Shown: positions 1-9,266, numbered from the stretch's first letter. The stretch is DNA of 64,000 bases from Roseomonas xinghualingensis (GCF_025791835.1 NZ_JAOXLP010000020.1:7048-71047), one strand, 5' to 3'. Numbers and translations are program-made. The notes: a model not told the origin generated them from the letters alone.

Positions 1-1407
1 ATAGCCGCGGGAGGGATCGAGAACGCTGTCCGTGTTGTCATAGCGCGCCCCCAGGGGCAGGGAGAGAAGGCTGTAGGTCAGATCCTGGTCCACTTCAGAG
101 GTCTCGCCGAACTCGGCGGCGATGCCGGCGGAGAGCGTCAGGCGCGGGTTGATCTTCCGCTCAAGCGAGAAGCTGCCGAGGATGGCGTCACGGTCATAGG
201 CGAGGAGGCGCTCACGGACCACGGCCAGCTCAGTCACGGCGGTGGCGTTCAGCCCGGCGAACCAGGGCTGGCGGAGATTGGTCGAGAGCCGGTAGCCGGT
301 TCCGCTGATGCCGCGCTGGGTGGTGCGTGAGATCTCGCCCTCGATCCGCAGTCGCTCCGCCGCGCCGAAGATGTTCCGGTGCTCCCAATAGGCGCGGAGC
401 GTCGGGCCGAAGCGCGTCTCATAGCCAGCGGTGACGCCGATGGCGCGGAAGGGGCGCTCGGCTACCAGGAAGGTCACGGGCAGGCGGCCATCCGGATCCA
501 GCCGCTCGCCGATGCGGGCGCGGACGGTGCCGAAGACGCCCAGCGCCAGGATATCCCGCCGGACCCGGTCCAGCTCATCTGGATCATAGGGCTCGCCGGC
601 CAGAACGCCCGAGGCAAGGCGCAACAGCTCGGGATCGACATTCTCCGATCCCTCCACCGCGGGCTGGGCGAAGCGGGCATAGGGACCAGGCTCCACGAGG
701 TAGACCACCTCCATGGTCTTCGTGTCGTGGTCCACGGTGATCTCGCGGCGCGGTACGCTGGCGAAGGGATGGCCGGCATCGCGAAACCGCGTCAGCACCG
801 TCTCCTGGGCATTGTTCACCGCCTCGGCGCGGGCCGGGTCGCCGGGACTCAGCCCTGCGACCTCTCCGGCCTCGCCGATATCGGTGCCTGGTACGGCCGG
901 GCGCAGCGTGGCGGTGGAAATGCGGTACTGAGGGCCGGGCTCGGCTGTCACCACCACCTGGACCGGCTCCGGCCCCATGGCTGCGAGGCGTGGCGCCAGA
1001 TCCGCCGCATCGGGCGGCTGCCCGGCCAGGGTTACCCTCGTGGTGCCGCCGTAATAACCCTCGGAGCGCAGGGCGGTGCGGAAGTTGCCGAGATCCTGCA
1101 GCGCGCGTGCCACCAGGCCTTCGGCACTGGTTGGCACGCTCTCGCGCAGCCGCCGCATGACGGAAACACCCTCCAGGGCCGTATCGAGATCCGCATTGCC
1201 GCTGGGGGTGAAGGTGATCTCATAGCTGCGGACCGGTCCCTCGGCATCATCGGGCTGCGGCGCGGCGGGCGGGCGAGGCGCCTCGGATGCGGAGTCGGCG
1301 GGCGGCTGGGCGGGATTCTGGGCAACACTCTGAGACTGGGCCTGGAGCGAGGCCAGACCGATCAAGAGGAGGGAACGGAATGAGAGTCCGGGGTAGAGAG
1401 AAGGCAA
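1..1407 (-). CDS. tamA: TamA/BamA-family outer-membrane assembly factor (3' end beyond window)
   Basis: The frame is open from the left edge to base 1428. It encodes a signal peptide, a periplasmic POTRA region (about residues 50-300) and the start of a D15 surface-antigen beta-barrel near residue 320, with the family pattern GYETRFG then HRNIFG. TamA works with TamB to insert or transport outer-membrane proteins. No ATG or GTG lies upstream of the signal peptide, so the best start is a TTG at 1407, with GAGGAG about 12 nt upstream. This start touches the ATG of the divergent amidohydrolase gene. The C-terminal barrel is cut by the window edge. BamA itself is less likely, because only a short POTRA region is present before the barrel. 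Confidence 0.85.
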   Translation of the reverse strand, partial: MPSLYPGLSFRSLLLIGLASLQAQSQSVAQNPAQPPADSASEAPRPPAAPQPDDAEGPVRSYEITFTPSGNADLDTALEGVSVMRRLRESVPTSAEGLVARALQDLGNFRTALRSEGYYGGTTRVTLAGQPPDAADLAPRLAAMGPEPVQVVVTAEPGPQYRISTATLRPAVPGTDIGEAGEVAGLSPGDPARAEAVNNAQETVLTRFRDAGHPFASVPRREITVDHDTKTMEVVYLVEPGPYARFAQPAVEGSENVDPELLRLASGVLAGEPYDPDELDRVRRDILALGVFGTVRARIGERLDPDGRLPVTFLVAERPFRAIGVTAGYETRFGPTLRAYWEHRNIFGAAERLRIEGEISRTTQRGISGTGYRLSTNLRQPWFAGLNATAVTELAVVRERLLAYDRDAILGSFSLERKINPRLTLSAGIAAEFGETSEVDQDLTYSLLSLPLGARYDNTDSVLDPSRGY

Positions 1408-2582
1408 TGGAAGGGCTAACTCCTCGCATTATGAAGCAAGATCTCGCCGAGACTCTCACGCGCTGGCGCCGCCACCTCCACGCGAACCCGGACGTCACCA
1501 AGGATGAAGGGCCCACGGCCGCGTTCGTCTCTGAACGTTTGCGTGAACTGGGTGTCACCGAGATTGAAACCGGCATCGGCGGGCATGGCGTGGTCGCAAC
1601 GATCCGGCGGGGCGGCGGCAACCGGAGCGTCGGGCTGCGCGCCGATATGGACGCCCTGCCGATCGAGGAGGCGAGCACCGATCTCCCCTATCGCAGCACC
1701 AAGCCGGGGGTGATGCATGCCTGCGGCCATGACGGCCACACCACCGCCCTGCTGGGCGCGGCGGCGCTGCTGCTCCAGGACGAAAGCTGGTCCGGCACCG
1801 TGCGGCTGGTGTTCCAGCCGGCGGAGGAAGGCGGCGGCGGCGCGCGCGCCATGATCGAGGACGGGCTGTTCCACCGCTTCCCGATGGACCGCATCTTCGG
1901 CTGGCACAACTGGCCCGGTCTGCCCGTCGGAACCATCGCCGTGCATGATGGTCCCGTCATGGCCGCCGGCCGGCGCTTCCAGATCATCATCGAGGGCCAT
2001 GCCGGCCATGCTGCGCTGCCCCATCTGACGCATGATCCGATCCTGGCGGCGGGGCACGCCATCACGGCCTGCCAGTCCATCGTCGCCCGCAACCTCGATC
2101 CGCTGGATTCCGCCGTGGTGAGCCTCACCACCATCCAGGGCGGCGAGGCCTGGAACCAGATCGCCTCCAAGGTGGTGATCCGTGGCTCGATGCGCTTCCT
2201 GCACGCCTCTACCGGCCAGCTGATCGTCGATGGGCTGAACCGCATCGCGCGCGGCCTGTCCGAGACCTTCAAGGTGAATGCGACGGCCGAGGTGCTGTCC
2301 GGCGTGGACCCCACCACCAACCATCCCGCCGAGCGCGACCTGGCCGCCGATGCCGCCGCCGCCGTGGCGCCGCTCCGCCGCGACCTGCCCGCCGCCATGA
2401 CCGGCGAGGACTTCTCGGAGTTCCTGAAGCAGGTTCCGGGCGCCTTCGTCTGGATCGGCAATGGCCCGACCGATGGAGGGCGCGAGCTGCACAATCCGAA
2501 CTATGATTTTGACGATCGGGTGCTGCCCACCGCCAGCGGCTTCCTGGCGGAAACCGCCAAGCGTGCCCTCGCGGGCGCCTGA
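1407..2582 (+). CDS. M20-family amidohydrolase (hippurate/N-acyl-amino-acid hydrolase type)
   Basis: This is a cytosolic metallo-amidohydrolase of the M20D group, which removes acyl groups from amino acids. In the 391-aa product ADMDALPIEE lies near residue 80, the metal-binding HACGHDGHT near 104-112, QPAEEG near 137 and a late GEDF motif near residue 350, all characteristic of the family. The ATG at 1407 is chosen because AGAGAAGG stands just upstream; an ATG at 1431 is the alternative. A longer upstream frame would overlap the tamA signal peptide and is not credible. The next gene follows after 17 bp on the same strand, so the two may be cotranscribed. The exact substrate cannot be read from the sequence. 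Confidence 0.88.
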   Translation: MEGLTPRIMKQDLAETLTRWRRHLHANPDVTKDEGPTAAFVSERLRELGVTEIETGIGGHGVVATIRRGGGNRSVGLRADMDALPIEEASTDLPYRSTKPGVMHACGHDGHTTALLGAAALLLQDESWSGTVRLVFQPAEEGGGGARAMIEDGLFHRFPMDRIFGWHNWPGLPVGTIAVHDGPVMAAGRRFQIIIEGHAGHAALPHLTHDPILAAGHAITACQSIVARNLDPLDSAVVSLTTIQGGEAWNQIASKVVIRGSMRFLHASTGQLIVDGLNRIARGLSETFKVNATAEVLSGVDPTTNHPAERDLAADAAAAVAPLRRDLPAAMTGEDFSEFLKQVPGAFVWIGNGPTDGGRELHNPNYDFDDRVLPTASGFLAETAKRALAGA

Positions 2583-2599
2583 AGAAGAGGAGCCCAGCC

Positions 2600-5248
2600 T
2601 TGGCCCTGCCGGTCACCTTTTCCGGTCAGCCGCTGGGGCGGGGCTTCCGCGACACCGCTCTTTTCTCTCCACGCCGGGTCGCGCTGCTGGCCAATCCGGC
2701 CATCCCCGCCTCGGCCATCCTGGCGCGTAACCTCGCCGCGGGTGGCTTCCGGGGGCGGCTGCACGCAGTAGGCGATGCATGGTCTGGGCTGGAGCATGCG
2801 GCGACGCTGGATGATCTGGCCGAGGCGCCGGATCTCGCCGTGCTCTCCCTCGCGCCCGAGGCGATCGAGCCGGCCATGACTGCGCTGGCGGCCCGGGGCT
2901 GTTTCGCAGCCGTGGTCCCAGGCATCGCGCCTGGTCTGGCCGCGATCTGCGCCCGAACCGGGGTGCGGGCGCTGGGCGAACACTCATTCGGCCTCTGCAT
3001 CCCGCCCGCTGGGCTGAATGCCTCGCTTTCCCATATCGCGCCGCGGCCAGGGAAGCTGGCACTGCTTTGCCAATCCTCTGCGGTGGCGAGGGCGATCATC
3101 GATTGGGCGGAGGGGGAGGCGGTCGGCTTCAGCCTCATTGCCGGGATCGGGACCAACGCGGATTACGGCTTCGCCGGTGGGTTGGACTGGCTGGCGCGGG
3201 ATGCGGCCACGGGCGCCATCCTGCTCGACCTGCGCCGGATCAAGGACCGCCGGCGCTTCATCTCCTCCGCGCGCGCGGCGGCCCGCACCCGACCGGTGGT
3301 GGCGCAGCGCCCGGGCCATGCGGCGCGCGACGTGGCCGAGGCCGTGATGGGGGCCGCCCTGCGCCGCGCCGGCGTGCTGCGCGTGAGGGGGCTGGAGGAT
3401 CTGCTTTCCGCAGCCGAGACGCTGGCGCGGGTGCGGCCATCGCCCCGTCCGGGACTGGAGGGCATGCGCGGGAACCGGATCGCCATCGTTGCCAACGGCC
3501 TGGGGCCGGGCCAGATGGCGGCGGATGCCGCCCTGCGTGGCGGCGGGCGGCTCGCCACCATGACACCCGAGGCCCGCGCCATGCTGGACCTTGCCCTGCC
3601 CGGAGGCTGGGGCGGGGAGAACCCGCTGGCCTTGCCGCTGGGGCAGGGGCACAGGCTGGCCGAAGCTGCGGCTCTTCTCTGCGCCGTCCCGGAGGTGGAC
3701 ACCGTGGTGGCGATCCATGCGCCAGAGCCGGAGGAGGAGCCGGGCGTCGCGGCCGGTGCGATGGCCGCAGCCGCGGCAGCATCAGGGAAGGGCGGGCGGG
3801 CCGCGCCCGTGCTGGCGGCCTGGCTCGGCCAGGCCACCGCCGGGCCGCAGCGCCGCGCCCTGGCGGAGCGCGGCGTGGCCGTCTTCGCCACCCCGGAAGC
3901 AGCGGTGCAGGGGGCGCTCTATCTCGCCCAGGATCGCCGCAACCGCGCCGCGGCCGCCGAGCTGCCGCCGAACGAAGTGCTGGAGGTGACGCCGGACCGC
4001 GCACGGGTCACTGCTCTCTTCGCCGCCCTGCGGGCCGAAGGGCGGCGGGTGCTGGATGAAGCGGAAGCTTTCTCCGTGCTGGACGCCTATGGCTTCGCCA
4101 CCATCCCTCATCGCACCGCGCGCGACGTGGAAGGTGCGGTCTCGGCCGCGGAGACCCTGGGCTGGCCCGTGGTGCTGAAGGTGTTGAGTGACGAACTGCC
4201 CGCCAAGACGGAAGTGGGCGCGGTGGCCCTGAATCTGAACGACGCCACGGCTCTACGCGCCGCAGCAGCGGCGATCGATGCGCGGTTGGAGGCGCGGCGC
4301 CCCGGTCTGCGCCGCCGTGGCTGGATGGTGCAGCGCCAGGCCGCACCAGGGGAGGAGGTGCGCCTTCGCCTGGCGGACGACCCCATGTTCGGCCCCTGGA
4401 TCGGCTTCGGCCGGGGGGGCACGGCGGCTGGGATCGAGGCGGATGAGGCCCATGACCTGCCACCGCTCAACCTCACCCTGGCGCTGGCGATGATCGGCCG
4501 CACCCGCGTGGCGCGCCTGCTCGACGGCTACCGGGATCGGCCGGCGGTGCCGCGCGAGTGGCTGGCGGAACCGCTGGTGCGCCTGTCCCAGCTAATCGTG
4601 GACTTTTCCTCCATCGAGACGGTTACGATCAACCCGTTGCGTGCCGGCGCGAGAGGCATGGTGGCACTGGATGCGGATGTCACCCTGCGCCCGGAGGGTG
4701 AGGCGGGGTTCCTCGCTATTCCACCCTACCCGGAGGAACTCACCGGCCGCTTCACCGCACGGGATGGGAGGATCGCCATCATCCGTCCCATTCGTCCCGA
4801 GGATGCCGAGGGAGTTGCCGGCTTTGTGCGCCGAGTCTCGCCCGAGGATATCCGCTACCGTTTCTTCAACCGGCTGCGGGAACTGCCACCGGCTCAGATC
4901 GCACGCCTCACCCAAATCGACTATGACCGTGAAATGGCCTTCGTCGCTCAGGATGGCACGGCGATCGCCGGTACGGCACGGCTGGTTCTGGATGGCATCG
5001 ATGGCGGCGAATTCGCCATCCTGATCGATGGCGCCTGGAAGCGGTGTGGGCTGGCGCGTCACATGATGGGCCGTCTGGTGGAATGGGGGCGCAGCCGCGG
5101 GCTGCGCCGTATCGCGGGCCAGGTACTGACCGACAATGCCCCGATGCTGCGCTTTCTGCGCTCCATCGGCTTCCAGACGCGAAGGACCGAGGATCCGGAG
5201 ATCCTTGAAGCCTATCTGGAGCTTACGGAGCCCGCGCCTCCGGCGTGA
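2600..5248 (+). CDS. Pat-type protein lysine acetyltransferase (acyl-CoA synthetase-like domain plus GNAT)
   Basis: This is an 882-aa fusion. A CoA-binding and succinyl-CoA-ligase-like region covers roughly residues 5-460, an ATP-grasp-like domain 470-690 and a GNAT acetyltransferase domain 715-875. The family includes Salmonella Pat and E. coli PatZ, which acetylate lysines of metabolic enzymes such as acetyl-CoA synthetase. The active-site histidine segment of true ADP-forming synthetases (SHTGS type) is not present; the equivalent stretch reads AEAVMGAALRRAG, as in Pat proteins, so ligase activity is unlikely. The start is a TTG with GAGGAG upstream. Annotation as a bifunctional acetate-CoA ligase/acetyltransferase is the usual database wording, but the missing His argues for regulation rather than catalysis by the large domain. 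Confidence 0.88.
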   Translation: MALPVTFSGQPLGRGFRDTALFSPRRVALLANPAIPASAILARNLAAGGFRGRLHAVGDAWSGLEHAATLDDLAEAPDLAVLSLAPEAIEPAMTALAARGCFAAVVPGIAPGLAAICARTGVRALGEHSFGLCIPPAGLNASLSHIAPRPGKLALLCQSSAVARAIIDWAEGEAVGFSLIAGIGTNADYGFAGGLDWLARDAATGAILLDLRRIKDRRRFISSARAAARTRPVVAQRPGHAARDVAEAVMGAALRRAGVLRVRGLEDLLSAAETLARVRPSPRPGLEGMRGNRIAIVANGLGPGQMAADAALRGGGRLATMTPEARAMLDLALPGGWGGENPLALPLGQGHRLAEAAALLCAVPEVDTVVAIHAPEPEEEPGVAAGAMAAAAAASGKGGRAAPVLAAWLGQATAGPQRRALAERGVAVFATPEAAVQGALYLAQDRRNRAAAAELPPNEVLEVTPDRARVTALFAALRAEGRRVLDEAEAFSVLDAYGFATIPHRTARDVEGAVSAAETLGWPVVLKVLSDELPAKTEVGAVALNLNDATALRAAAAAIDARLEARRPGLRRRGWMVQRQAAPGEEVRLRLADDPMFGPWIGFGRGGTAAGIEADEAHDLPPLNLTLALAMIGRTRVARLLDGYRDRPAVPREWLAEPLVRLSQLIVDFSSIETVTINPLRAGARGMVALDADVTLRPEGEAGFLAIPPYPEELTGRFTARDGRIAIIRPIRPEDAEGVAGFVRRVSPEDIRYRFFNRLRELPPAQIARLTQIDYDREMAFVAQDGTAIAGTARLVLDGIDGGEFAILIDGAWKRCGLARHMMGRLVEWGRSRGLRRIAGQVLTDNAPMLRFLRSIGFQTRRTEDPEILEAYLELTEPAPPA

Positions 5249-5263
5249 CCGGGGGTAGGGCGA

Positions 5264-6145
5264 TCAGTGGATCCGTGATTCAGCGAGGAGGAGGCGGATC
5301 CGGGCGGCGGCCTCGGCGCCCTTGCGGACGTCGCGCCAGGCATTCTCCGCTACGCGCTGGTGGATCGATACTGCCTCATCGGCCGCCGTGACCGTGCCGA
5401 TACCAATGGCGCCAACCGGCGGGCTGTCGGGCGGGAAGGGGTTTGAGCACACATGGGCGCGGTCCCGCCCGCGCATGACGACAAAATCGCCGCTCGGTTC
5501 CGACTCGGTCAATAGGCCGAGTTGGATACCCATGGGGACCGTTTCCATCAGCGTGGCGATGTTCTCCGCCTCAGCCCGGGCCGCGATGCGGCAGCGCTCG
5601 CGGACGCGTTCGGACAGGTTGAGCGCGGGCGCGATGCCGTCGGTCAGCGCCGCACGCAAGGCGCGCTCGCTCACCATCGCGATGATGGAGGGGCGGCGCG
5701 CCTGATAGAGCCGCTTGCGCGCCGTCAGCAGGCCGAGCGCCTGTTCCGCCGCGGCATGGAAGGAGAGGCGCTCCGCCGCATTCTCAGCAGCGTCGGCGAA
5801 GGCCTCGGCCAGGGCGGTGTCATGGGCCTCGGTGGTGACCAACGTGCAGAAGGGGCCGCCAAGCTGGAGGAACTGCTCCGAATCTTCCTCAATCTGTCTC
5901 AGCCGCTCCTGTAGGGCGAGCGGGCGGGAGAAATACTCCACCCCGATCCCCAAAAGCGACAAGGGCGAAATCTTGAGCAGTTCCGCAAGGCGCCGGATCG
6001 TATCCAGCTTGATGACCTCGCCCTTTTCATACCGGTACAGCGCCGCCCGCGACACGCCGAGACGCGCCGCGATCTCCTCTGCCCGCAAGCCGGATTCCAG
6101 CCGGTAGGCCCTTAACTGCTGACCAATATCGGCGAAACGCATCAT
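5264..6145 (-). CDS. XRE-family transcriptional regulator
   Basis: A 293-aa protein with an N-terminal helix-turn-helix of the Cro/CI (XRE) type at about residues 8-62 (RLGVSRAALYRYEKGE). A long helical C-terminal part of about 220 residues has no domain I recognise; it may be an effector-sensing or dimerisation region. It converges on the acetyltransferase gene with only 15 bp between the stops. Upstream on the same strand are glxR and hyi, 126 bp away, with a plausible promoter in that gap. The target is unknown; self-regulation or control of the neighbouring glyoxylate genes are both possible. Confidence 0.85.
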   Translation of the reverse strand: MMRFADIGQQLRAYRLESGLRAEEIAARLGVSRAALYRYEKGEVIKLDTIRRLAELLKISPLSLLGIGVEYFSRPLALQERLRQIEEDSEQFLQLGGPFCTLVTTEAHDTALAEAFADAAENAAERLSFHAAAEQALGLLTARKRLYQARRPSIIAMVSERALRAALTDGIAPALNLSERVRERCRIAARAEAENIATLMETVPMGIQLGLLTESEPSGDFVVMRGRDRAHVCSNPFPPDSPPVGAIGIGTVTAADEAVSIHQRVAENAWRDVRKGAEAAARIRLLLAESRIH

Positions 6146-6196
6146 CGGCTCCCTGCCTGGACGTCAAGACGGGCTTGAGCGCCCAGTGCACACTAT

Positions 6197-6224
6197 CTCA
6201 TAGAATTGGACAGAAGAGTGTAAA
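6197..6224 (-). promoter_or_regulatory. Candidate sigma-70-type promoter for the XRE regulator
   Basis: Read on the minus strand, TTTACA (6219-6224) and TATGAG (6197-6202) are separated by 16 bp, about 50 bp before the regulator's ATG. The gap is visibly richer in A+T than its surroundings. An interrupted ACACT/AGTGT dyad spans the same stretch and could be an operator. This is motif matching only. Confidence 0.35.
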
Positions 6225-6271
6225 TCTAGAGGCTGCTCACGCCAATCTGTAGTCGCTCGTCATATGCGAAT

Positions 6272-7150
6272 TTACCCCAGTTCATGCGACGCCATGATCT
6301 CGATGGCGCGGACGAGCGCGGAGTGGTCCTGCTGGGCGCCGCCCGCTGCCGAGACGGTGGAGAAGAGCTGCTGGGCGGAGGCGGTGTTGGGTAGGGCAAC
6401 TCCCAGTTCCCGGGCCGATTGAAGGGCCAGGTTCAGGTCCTTCTGGTGGAGCGAGATGCGGAAGCCTGGCTCGAAGGTCCGCTTGATCATCCGCTCGGCA
6501 TGGACCTCGAGGATGCGGGAAGAGGCGAAGCCGCCCATCAGCGCCTCGCGCACCTTGGCGGGATCGGCCCCGGCCTTGCTGGCGAAGACCAGCGCCTCGG
6601 CCACCGCCTCGATGTTGAGGGCGACGATGATCTGGTTGGCGACCTTGGTAACCTGGCCGGCGCCATTCGCCTCGCCTACCAGGGTGATGTTCTTGCCCAT
6701 GGCCTGGAACAGCGGCAGCGCCTTGTCGAAGGCCGCCTGCGGGCCGCCGACCATGATGGTGAGGGCGGCGTTGCGCGCGCCGACCTCGCCGCCGGAGACC
6801 GGGGCATCCAGATAGTCGCACCCCTTCTCGTTGATCCGCTTCGCGAAGACCTGGGTCGCTGTCGGGCTGATGGAGGACATGTCGATCACCAGCGTGCCCG
6901 GCTTCAACGCATCGGCCACCGCGCCTTCGCCGAAAAGCACGGCTTCCACATCGGGCGTGTCGGGCAGAATGAGGATCACCACCTCGGACGCCTTCGCCAC
7001 CTCGGCGGCGGAGGGGAGGACGGTGGCGGCGTCGCGGATTTCCGCCGTCAGGCTGGCGCGCTCGGGCACCAGCAGGTCATGGCCCGCCTTCTTCAGGTTC
7101 AGGGCCATGGGGCGGCCCATGATGCCAAGGCCGATGAATCCGATCTTCAT
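6272..7150 (-). CDS. glxR: Tartronate semialdehyde (2-hydroxy-3-oxopropionate) reductase
   Basis: A 292-aa NAD(P)-dependent beta-hydroxyacid dehydrogenase that reduces tartronate semialdehyde to D-glycerate in the glyoxylate-to-glycerate route. The N-terminus has the Rossmann motif GFIGLGIMG (4-12). The substrate-binding DAPVSGG lies at 115-121, and the catalytic lysine is K169 in GQVTKVANQ. Length is normal. It lies 42 bp downstream of hyi in the same direction, the arrangement expected for a glyoxylate operon. Glyoxylate carboligase (gcl) is not in the window. A close alternative is 3-hydroxyisobutyrate dehydrogenase, but the hyi neighbour favours the present call. Confidence 0.9.
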   Translation of the reverse strand: MKIGFIGLGIMGRPMALNLKKAGHDLLVPERASLTAEIRDAATVLPSAAEVAKASEVVILILPDTPDVEAVLFGEGAVADALKPGTLVIDMSSISPTATQVFAKRINEKGCDYLDAPVSGGEVGARNAALTIMVGGPQAAFDKALPLFQAMGKNITLVGEANGAGQVTKVANQIIVALNIEAVAEALVFASKAGADPAKVREALMGGFASSRILEVHAERMIKRTFEPGFRISLHQKDLNLALQSARELGVALPNTASAQQLFSTVSAAGGAQQDHSALVRAIEIMASHELG

Positions 7151-7192
7151 GCGCGTCGTCTCTCTCCCGTTGAGGCTCGCCGTTGAGGCGTA

Positions 7193-7972
7193 TCAGGCGC
7201 GATAGGGCGCGAACCAGCCAAGCCCGTCCTCGGTGTTGCCAGCCGGGCGGTACTCGCAACCAATCCAGCCGCGATAGCCCATGGCGTCCAGTCTGCCCAA
7301 GACGAAAGGCCAGTTCACCTCGCCCGTGCCCGGTTCATGGCGGCCCGGGGTGTCGGCCAGCTGGGCATGGGCGATGAAGGGCAGCAGCGCCTCGAAGCGG
7401 CGGGTGATGTCCCCTTCCGTCACCTGCCCATGGTACAGGTCGAACTGCAGCCCCAGCCGCTCGGGGCCGATCGCCTCGATGATCGCGGCCGCCTGTGTCG
7501 TGGTGTTCAGGATGTATCCCGGAATGTCGCGGTGGTTGATCGGTTCGATCAGTGGCTTCACTCCCTGCGGCCAGCAACGCTCCGCCGCCCAGGCAAGATT
7601 GGCCGCGTAGGTGGCTGTCAGCGTGTCCCGCGCCACACCCTCCGGCGCCAGCCCGGCCATGACATGGAGGCGGGGGCAGCCGAGTTCGCTGGCGTAGTCG
7701 AGCGCGCGCGCCATGCCATCGCGGAACTCATCTTCGCGGCCGGGGAGGGCGGCGAGCCCCTTCTCGCCATTCTCCCAATCGCCCTGCGCGGCGTTGAACA
7801 GCACCACGGAAAGGCCGGCATTATCCAGCCGGGTCCGGATCTCGGCCGCCGGATGGGTGTAGGGGAAAAGGAACTCCACCGCTTCGAAGCCCGCAGCGCG
7901 GGCGCGATCGAATCGGTCGAGGAAGGGGACCTCGGTGAACATCAGAGAGATATTGGCGGCGAAGCGAGGCAT
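7193..7972 (-). CDS. hyi: Hydroxypyruvate isomerase
   Basis: A 259-aa TIM-barrel sugar-isomerase-like enzyme that interconverts hydroxypyruvate and tartronate semialdehyde. The N-terminal ANISLMFTEVPFLDR and the central EPINHRDIPGY and QFDLYHGQ stretches match the Hyi family, including metal-ligand Glu, Asp and His residues. It is the first gene of a two-gene unit with glxR. The 167 bp between it and the divergent AI-2E-family gene must hold both promoters; I could not pick out convincing -35/-10 elements there. Confidence 0.9.
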   Translation of the reverse strand: MPRFAANISLMFTEVPFLDRFDRARAAGFEAVEFLFPYTHPAAEIRTRLDNAGLSVVLFNAAQGDWENGEKGLAALPGREDEFRDGMARALDYASELGCPRLHVMAGLAPEGVARDTLTATYAANLAWAAERCWPQGVKPLIEPINHRDIPGYILNTTTQAAAIIEAIGPERLGLQFDLYHGQVTEGDITRRFEALLPFIAHAQLADTPGRHEPGTGEVNWPFVLGRLDAMGYRGWIGCEYRPAGNTEDGLGWFAPYRA

Positions 7973-8139
7973 ATGGCGGTCCCCTGCCGCCCCTCTTCAG
8001 GCCGGGCGGCTTGCGGGAGAAGGCTAACGCGATTCGCAAGACTGCTGAAATTCCCACGGCGGCCCTCATGCGCCACGGGACTCGTTGGCCCGGCCGCAGC
8101 GTCGGGCCATAAGGCAGGCACTCAGCCCAGGGGGCCAAG

Positions 8140-9225
8140 ATGTCCGATGGTAAGATGTCCGATGATAAGCAGTTTCTGATCCGCCTGATCGGCGTGGTGA
8201 TGTTGGCTGCGCTGCTGACGGGCTGCTTCATTATCCTGCGCCCCTTCCTCTCCACGCTGCTCTGGGCGGCGATCCTCGCCTTCACCACCTGGCCCGCCTA
8301 CCGCGTCCTCACGGACCGGGTGAAGCTGGGCCCTTCCTGGGCTGCTGGCGTGATGGTGACCGCGATGATGCTGGTGATCGGCCTGCCCCTTGCCCTGGGC
8401 GCGCCGACCAGCCGCGAGGAGATCGACGGCATCCGCGACTCCATCCAGACCTTCATCACCGATGGGTTGCCTGCCCTGGCGAGCGCCGTCGCACGGCTTC
8501 CCTTCGTGGGGCCCTTCCTTCAGGAGCGGTTCGGCGGGCTGGACTACGGTGTCACCAACCTCTTCAGCATGCTGCGTCCCTATGCGGGCAATGTGGCGCA
8601 GATGGCCCTGAGTCTGGTCCTCTCCATCGCATCGGGGGTGGCGGAGCTGCTGGTCGCCATCCTCCTGACCTTCTTCTTCTATCGTGATGGTCCCCGCATG
8701 GCGGAGGCGCTGGACCGCATAGCCGAGCGCATCGCAGGCGCACGCGGCCAGCGGCTGGTGGTGCTGACCGGCGCGGTGACAAGGGGCGTGGTCTATGGGC
8801 TGCTGGGGACCGCCGTGGTCCAGGGGGCGATGACCACCTTCGGCCTGTGGCTGTCGGGTGTGCCGCAGCCGGTGCTGCTGGGGGTGCTCGCCGGAATCAT
8901 CTCGATCCTGCCGGTTGGCGCGCCGGTTGTCTGGATACCGGCGACCATCTGGCTGCTGGCGAGCGGCAGCACGGGATGGGGCATCTTCCTGGGGATATAC
9001 GGCGCTGCCGGCATCTCCTCGGTCGACAACTTCATTCGGCCCTGGCTGATCGCGCGCGGCGCCGATCTGCCGCTGCTGCTCACGCTGCTGGGGGCACTGG
9101 GCGGTGCCTTCGCCTTCGGCTTGCTCGGCCTGTTCCTCGGGCCGGTGCTCCTGGCAGTGACCTATACGGTCATCAAGGACTGGTCCCAGGACGGGCAAAG
9201 CCGCAACACCCCTGGGCCCACGTGA
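8140..9225 (+). CDS. AI-2E family transporter (PerM/YdiK-like)
   Basis: A 361-aa inner-membrane protein with about eight predicted hydrophobic segments, grouped near the N-terminus, around residue 150 and in the C-terminal third. The family-typical SSVDNFIRPWLI motif is at about residues 292-303. Members export small molecules or ions such as autoinducer-2, but most have no proven substrate. Two in-frame ATGs (8140 and 8155) lie in a short direct repeat of AAGATGTCCGATG, so the start could be either; the first has GGGGG upstream and is preferred. It is followed after 179 bp by a peptide ABC transporter operon. Confidence 0.85.
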   Translation: MSDGKMSDDKQFLIRLIGVVMLAALLTGCFIILRPFLSTLLWAAILAFTTWPAYRVLTDRVKLGPSWAAGVMVTAMMLVIGLPLALGAPTSREEIDGIRDSIQTFITDGLPALASAVARLPFVGPFLQERFGGLDYGVTNLFSMLRPYAGNVAQMALSLVLSIASGVAELLVAILLTFFFYRDGPRMAEALDRIAERIAGARGQRLVVLTGAVTRGVVYGLLGTAVVQGAMTTFGLWLSGVPQPVLLGVLAGIISILPVGAPVVWIPATIWLLASGSTGWGIFLGIYGAAGISSVDNFIRPWLIARGADLPLLLTLLGALGGAFAFGLLGLFLGPVLLAVTYTVIKDWSQDGQSRNTPGPT

Positions 9226-9266
9226 CCGCCGCGCCGTCTTTCCCTGTGGCGATGGCGTGAAGATTG

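Noticed and set aside
379..1383. 334-aa plus-strand open frame
   Set aside because: It is the antisense of tamA, whose minus-strand translation has a signal peptide, POTRA-like region and barrel motifs; the plus frame has no recognisable domain.
1416..2492. 358-aa minus-strand open frame
   Set aside because: Antisense shadow of the M20 amidohydrolase; Gly/Ala/Arg-rich without motifs, as common in GC-rich DNA.
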